Source of the DNA: JAWPNA01 sp045402695
GTDB taxonomy: Bacteria; Acidobacteriota; Polarisedimenticolia; JACPZX01; DASXTC01
Direction: 5' to 3'
Assembly: GCA_045402695.1 (NCBI GenBank)
Contig: JAWPNA010000383.1
Span: forward strand, 1-8,291
Length of the DNA: 8,291 nt
The notes below the pieces were generated by a model, which was given only the letters and a program-made list of their open reading frames with translations, did no database searches and was not told the origin of the DNA. Positions 5,672-8,291 of the stretch are shown one piece after another; the first letter of the stretch is position 1, and every line of letters begins with the position of its first letter. A program made the translations under genes and the position numbers.

Positions 5672-6837
5672 GGCTGATCGAGTGCCTCCGCCATGCGGCG
5701 CACCGGAACGTAAAGGCCGAGGTCGGGACTGACGAACCGTTCGACCAGGATGCCCGAAAGCACGGCGCGGCCTTGCTCGCTGTCCTGGAGCGTGAGGAAG
5801 AACTCGCGCACGCGCCTGCGGAACTCCGCGTCGAGCGCAGGATGAACGGCCACCGGCGGATTGCCGAACGGCGCGGAGCGATCGACGATGCGAGTCCTCA
5901 GCGCGTCAGGATCCCGCTGGGACGCGAGCGAGTCGTAGAGAGGTCCCTCGACCCCCGCCGCGTCCACCAAGCCGTTTGCGACCGCATGGATCGAGCGCTC
6001 ATAGTCGTAGGTGAAAACATCAGTGCCGAAGAAGCCGTCAGGTGCGCGCCCGAGCTGTTTCAGCCGGTAGCGGGGAAACAGCCACCCGGCGTTGCAAAGT
6101 GGGTCGGCGAAGGCGAATCGTCGCCCCTCGAGGTCCTCCAGTGAGTGGTATGGACTGTCGCGCGCCACGATGATGTACGCTTGGTAGTCCGTCCGTCCAT
6201 CGATCACCGGTACGGCCAGCATCTCGGCGCCGAAGTCCCGCTCGGCCCTCACAAAGGCGTAGTTGCACAAGAGGCCGATCAGACAGTAACGGTTCCGCAT
6301 CAGCTCGTTCATCTCGGCGTAGTTGGGACGTTGGACCATCTCCGTCGTCACACCTAGTCGCTCTCCAAGGTACTCAATCAGCCTGCGGTAATGAAGCAGC
6401 GTGGACTGCGGGGTGAGTATCGAGGCGACCCCAATCCGAACGACCCGGGGGGAGCCCGCCGGGAGAGCAGCACCCGAAGGGGCGGCCTCATCCGTCAGCC
6501 GGACCCTGGGCCGTGCCGGCTCCCGGTCGCAGCCAGTTGCAGCGAGTGTCGCCACGACACCGGCGAGGAGGAGTCCTCGACCCGTCTGCCTCGCGCGGTG
6601 GCTCCCGAGGTCGGCCGGTGGTTCGCGGTGGTGGCCGGAGCCGTGAGTGCTGTCGGCTGAGCTGGAGACATCAAGCACCGGCTCTGTCGGAGATCCCGAA
6701 CATCCGGTAGCTCCCGTCGGTCGTGGCCTTAGGGGGGCGAGGGTCAAACGGCGCATATCGGACAACATGGATCCTGGTTTGTTGACGGTCTCCGCGAAAC
6801 AGGCACAGGTTGTAGCAACGAGGCCGCTCTCTTCCAT
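5668..6837 (-). CDS. PhnD-like periplasmic substrate-binding lipoprotein, probable ligand receptor of the adjacent kinase
   Basis: From ATG 6837 this reads 389 residues. GRGLLLAGVVATLAATGC is a lipoprotein signal with the lipidated Cys at residue 103, so the mature protein is ~287 residues. Residues 131-385 follow the phosphate/phosphonate/phosphite binding-protein plan (PhnD, periplasmic binding type 2): RIGVAS, LGVTTEMVQRPNYAEMNELM, YQAYIIVARDSPYHSLEDLEGRRFAFADP, GWLFPRYRL, then VDAAGVEGPLYD. The ligand loop usually reads DPxSTSG in this family; here it is DPLCNAG (245-251), so phosphonate is not assured. No ABC permease or ATPase is nearby, and the gene overlaps the kinase, so a sensory rather than transport role is likely, as with TtrS-type kinases that carry a PhnD-like domain. 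The 6837 start has AGGA 8 bases upstream but leaves ~80 residues before the signal peptide; ATG 6768, ATG 6756 or GTG 6678 are alternatives, and none sits at the ideal place. Confidence 0.85.
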   Translation of the reverse strand: MEESGLVATTCACFAETVNKPGSMLSDMRRLTLAPLRPRPTGATGCSGSPTEPVLDVSSSADSTHGSGHHREPPADLGSHRARQTGRGLLLAGVVATLAATGCDREPARPRVRLTDEAAPSGAALPAGSPRVVRIGVASILTPQSTLLHYRRLIEYLGERLGVTTEMVQRPNYAEMNELMRNRYCLIGLLCNYAFVRAERDFGAEMLAVPVIDGRTDYQAYIIVARDSPYHSLEDLEGRRFAFADPLCNAGWLFPRYRLKQLGRAPDGFFGTDVFTYDYERSIHAVANGLVDAAGVEGPLYDSLASQRDPDALRTRIVDRSAPFGNPPVAVHPALDAEFRRRVREFFLTLQDSEQGRAVLSGILVERFVSPDLGLYVPVRRMAEALDQP

Positions 6838-6845
6838 CGGGGAAA

Positions 6846-6849
6846 TCCT
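6846..6849 (-). promoter_or_regulatory. Shine-Dalgarno sequence for the binding-protein gene start at 6837
   Basis: Minus-strand AGGA lies 8 bases before the ATG at 6837. It is the best ribosome site among the candidate starts: the ATG at 6768 has AGGA only 3 bases away, and no clear site precedes 6756 or 6678. Confidence 0.4.
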
Positions 6850-6872
6850 GGAATCTTCACCCGCACCAGAAG

Positions 6873-6890
6873 ATCAGGGTTTGCCCTGAT
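6873..6890. promoter_or_regulatory. Perfect 18-base dyad, candidate operator or hairpin in the operon leader
   Basis: ATCAGGG-TTTG-CCCTGAT has two perfectly complementary 7-base arms around 4 bases and lies 36 bases upstream of the ATG at 6837. Size and position suit a regulator-binding dyad, for instance for the operon's own NarL-type regulator, or a leader hairpin. No T-run follows in either direction. I could not identify matching -35 and -10 boxes with confidence. Confidence 0.4.
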
Positions 6891-7174
6891 GGCGGACCCG
6901 CGACCGTCCCGGTAGCTTGGTGCCTGAGCGAATCGACATCCTCGGATTGAAGGAGTGCACGGGAGCCAGCCTGCACCGCTGCGCCGGCGGGTCTGGGATC
7001 GAGAGAAGTTCCTCCTGGCCACGTCTTCAGGACCACGGGCGCGGGGAGCGCCGCCACGAGATGCCCGACGCGGGCGCAAGCCGAGAATGGTTGAAGAGGT
7101 TCCAGAGGCAACTGCTGCGGAACGCACCGGAATGTTCAGGACGCCGCCGGCCGTATCGCTCGGGAGAACGTTCC

Positions 7175-7486
7175 ATGAGTCATCGATTCCCATGACTGCT
7201 GCTTCTCGCGACCGTGCTCGCCGTTCCGGTTTCGAATGCATGGCCACTACGGTGACCATGAACCCGGCTGAGGATAACACCATCTACCAGGGCGTCGACC
7301 CAGTCACCGTGGAGTACTTCGAGGACGACACCTGTGGCGCCGGTCGTGATCCCGCCGGCCATGCCGCGCGCCGCGAGACTCTCGCGCAAGCGCGCGAGGA
7401 ACATCGACCATTACGAGATCGTCCTGCGTTGGTTCGATCAACAGATCTTGCCCCCCGGCATGCCGAAAACGGCAGTCTGGAGGTGA
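7175..7486 (+). pseudogene. Mosaic pseudogene: broken signal peptide, DNRLRE-like N-terminus and multicopper-oxidase-like fragment
   Basis: Three readable pieces lie in sequence but in different frames. From ATG 7175 one frame gives MSHRFP, an in-frame TGA (7193-7195), then LLLLATVLAVPVSNA: a signal peptide with a stop where CGA would encode Arg. From 7240 a second frame gives TTVTMNPAEDNTIYQGVDPVT...DDTCGAG, resembling the mature start of exported proteins that begin 'TxTLxPxxDNTLYE', often DNRLRE-domain proteins. From about 7346, back in the first frame, VVIPPAMPRA...IDHYEIVLRWFDQQILPPGMPKTAVW resembles the start of multicopper oxidases ('YEIxxxQFxQQILPxGxPxTTVWGYG'), ending at TGA 7484-7486. 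Two frameshifts and a stop make this a remnant, probably joined from two genes near 7340. Similarity is by recognition, not alignment. The preceding 283 bases (6891-7174) show no feature I can support. Confidence 0.5.
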
Positions 7487-7828
7487 ACGTCCGGCCTGGC
7501 CAGGGTAGGTCGAGGGCGGAACGGCGACCGGCGCACACCCGCTGTGGCCGGTACACCATCGGTCACTGGTGGACACGTGAGGCATTGATGTGACTGATAC
7601 GGATCTTGTTATCCCACATCATGAATCAAGTGGTGATTTGCGCGCTGTGTTCCCTCGCACCCAGAAACTGCCGGTGCCCGCCGCCTCCGACGGCCGAAGA
7701 GGGGCCCGTATCGAACCTCAGGCGGGCGCATTCTCGTGGGTGGTATCGGGCCCAGCGGGTGCAGGGGACAAGGTGATGTGGAGAGGAGGTTATTCTGCGG
7801 CCAGCCGGTCGCGATTGGGGGTGTTGCC
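7487..7828. other. Stretch without a supported gene, upstream of the multicopper oxidase
   Basis: No recognisable protein is encoded. A GTG-initiated 80-codon frame (7590-7832) exists but resembles nothing and has no ribosome site. A strong AGGAGG (7784-7789) lies here, yet no usable start follows it at normal distance; it is 39 bases from the ATG at 7829. It may be left over from decay or may mark a changed start. The oxidase promoter should lie here but I cannot pinpoint it. Confidence 0.5.
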
Positions 7829-8291
7829 ATGAGGAGAAGCAGCTTCGCCGTTGTTGCTGTGTTCGCAGGCGTGATGGTTGTTTCGGTGGGTAGAGCTCCG
7901 GCAAGCGTTTGCCCCAGTTCGAATGCGATTCAGGATCCGCCGACATTCCAGTGGGTGAACTCCGGCGGTTATTGGTCTGGGACTCTGGAGTTCGGCAAAG
8001 CGACCCTGACGATCGGCGCCGACACCCTGACGACTCGGGCCTATCGCCAACAAGGCGGAAACTTCAGCATTCCGGGTCCGACGTTGAAGATGACGCCAGG
8101 GCAAACGTATGTCCTGACCTTCAAGAACTTGCTCCCGTACGCAGCACCGAGCCCCGTGCACAACGACTTGAAGGACCCCGACATCACCAACATTCACACG
8201 CATGGCCTTCACGTCTCTGGTGAGGCGCCAGCCGATGACGTAACGCGACTGATCAATGGTGGTTTCTGCGGTGACTATGTATATCAAGTCC
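7829..8291 (+). CDS. Exported multicopper oxidase, N-terminal part (cut by window end)
   Basis: The frame from ATG 7829 runs open to the window edge, giving 154 residues. The N-terminus is a signal peptide (MRRSSFAVVAVFAGVMVVSV, cleavage probably after APA near residue 25). The rest is the first cupredoxin domain of a multicopper oxidase: FSIPGPTLKMTPGQTYVLTFKNLL (80-102) is the usual 'xxxGPTLxxxxGDxxxxxxxNxL' strand pair. DITNIHTHGLHVSGEAPADDV (118-138) contains the HxH copper ligands H123 and H125 that help hold the type 2/type 3 copper cluster. Such enzymes oxidise phenols, metals or bilirubin-like substrates with O2 in the periplasm; the substrate cannot be read from this part. GGGGGTG just before the ATG is a modest ribosome site. 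The later copper motifs (HxH of domain 1's end, HCHxxxHxxxxM) lie beyond the window. Confidence 0.88.
   Translation, partial: MRRSSFAVVAVFAGVMVVSVGRAPASVCPSSNAIQDPPTFQWVNSGGYWSGTLEFGKATLTIGADTLTTRAYRQQGGNFSIPGPTLKMTPGQTYVLTFKNLLPYAAPSPVHNDLKDPDITNIHTHGLHVSGEAPADDVTRLINGGFCGDYVYQV

Noticed and set aside
3029..5677. A very long open frame (882 codons) on the + strand
   Set aside because: It lies antisense to the regulator and kinase genes, whose domains and catalytic residues are intact. Its translation is low-complexity, rich in R, P, A, H and D, and matches no family. It is a GC-rich shadow frame.
6955..7593. A 212-codon + strand frame as an intact gene
   Set aside because: Only about 35 codons of it (from 7240) look like a protein, and the recognisable pieces before and after are in another frame. 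It is better read as part of a pseudogene.
7590..7832. An 80-codon frame starting at GTG
   Set aside because: No ribosome site, no recognisable similarity, and it ends inside the start of the multicopper oxidase gene.
1..8291. CRISPR array, rRNA or complete insertion sequence
   Set aside because: No regularly spaced direct repeats with spacers, no rRNA-like stretches, and no intact transposase with flanking inverted repeats were seen on either strand.

Overview
The window is a GC-rich bacterial segment with a mixed, partly eroded accessory character. The Rhs cores (HVDHLGTPR, LARYY, SWNRYAYAANNP), the tyrosine-recombinase remnant and the multicopper oxidase are of types common in Acidobacteriota and other uncultured soil or sediment phyla, and in Myxococcota. 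This placement is inferred from protein style only; no marker gene is present.

Layout, left to right. (1) 168-2767, + strand: two orphan Rhs C-terminal tips in tandem. Each has a short Rhs core ending in DPxGK, a different toxin-like C-terminus, and a small gene directly after it. The first tip ends in a domain with an HExxH zinc-peptidase motif and is followed by a small exported or anchored protein. The second ends in a domain resembling zinc-dependent phospholipase C/S1-P1 nuclease, with HxxxD-x5-H, and overlaps by 4 bases a three-helix membrane protein that is a good immunity candidate. (2) 2768-3598: no intact gene. It holds a three-copy palindromic motif, a GNRA-capped hairpin, a wrecked integrase (- strand), and an intrinsic terminator for the operon to the right. 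(3) 3599-6837, - strand: a tight three-gene operon, read right to left: a PhnD-like periplasmic binding lipoprotein, a HAMP/HisKA_3 sensor kinase and a NarL/FixJ response regulator. No transporter genes accompany it, so the binding protein probably serves as the kinase's ligand receptor. An 18-base perfect dyad lies just upstream. (4) 6891-7828: largely non-coding, with a mosaic pseudogene (signal peptide broken by a stop, then a DNRLRE-like N-terminus, then a multicopper-oxidase-like piece). (5) 7829 to the window end, + strand: the intact N-terminal cupredoxin part of an exported multicopper oxidase, cut by the window edge.

The parts form separate stories: a polymorphic-toxin tip array with mobile-element debris, a ligand-sensing two-component system, and a copper-oxidase neighbourhood with a decayed relative. 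The strongest leads are the paired toxin/immunity cassettes and the binding-protein/kinase/regulator unit.
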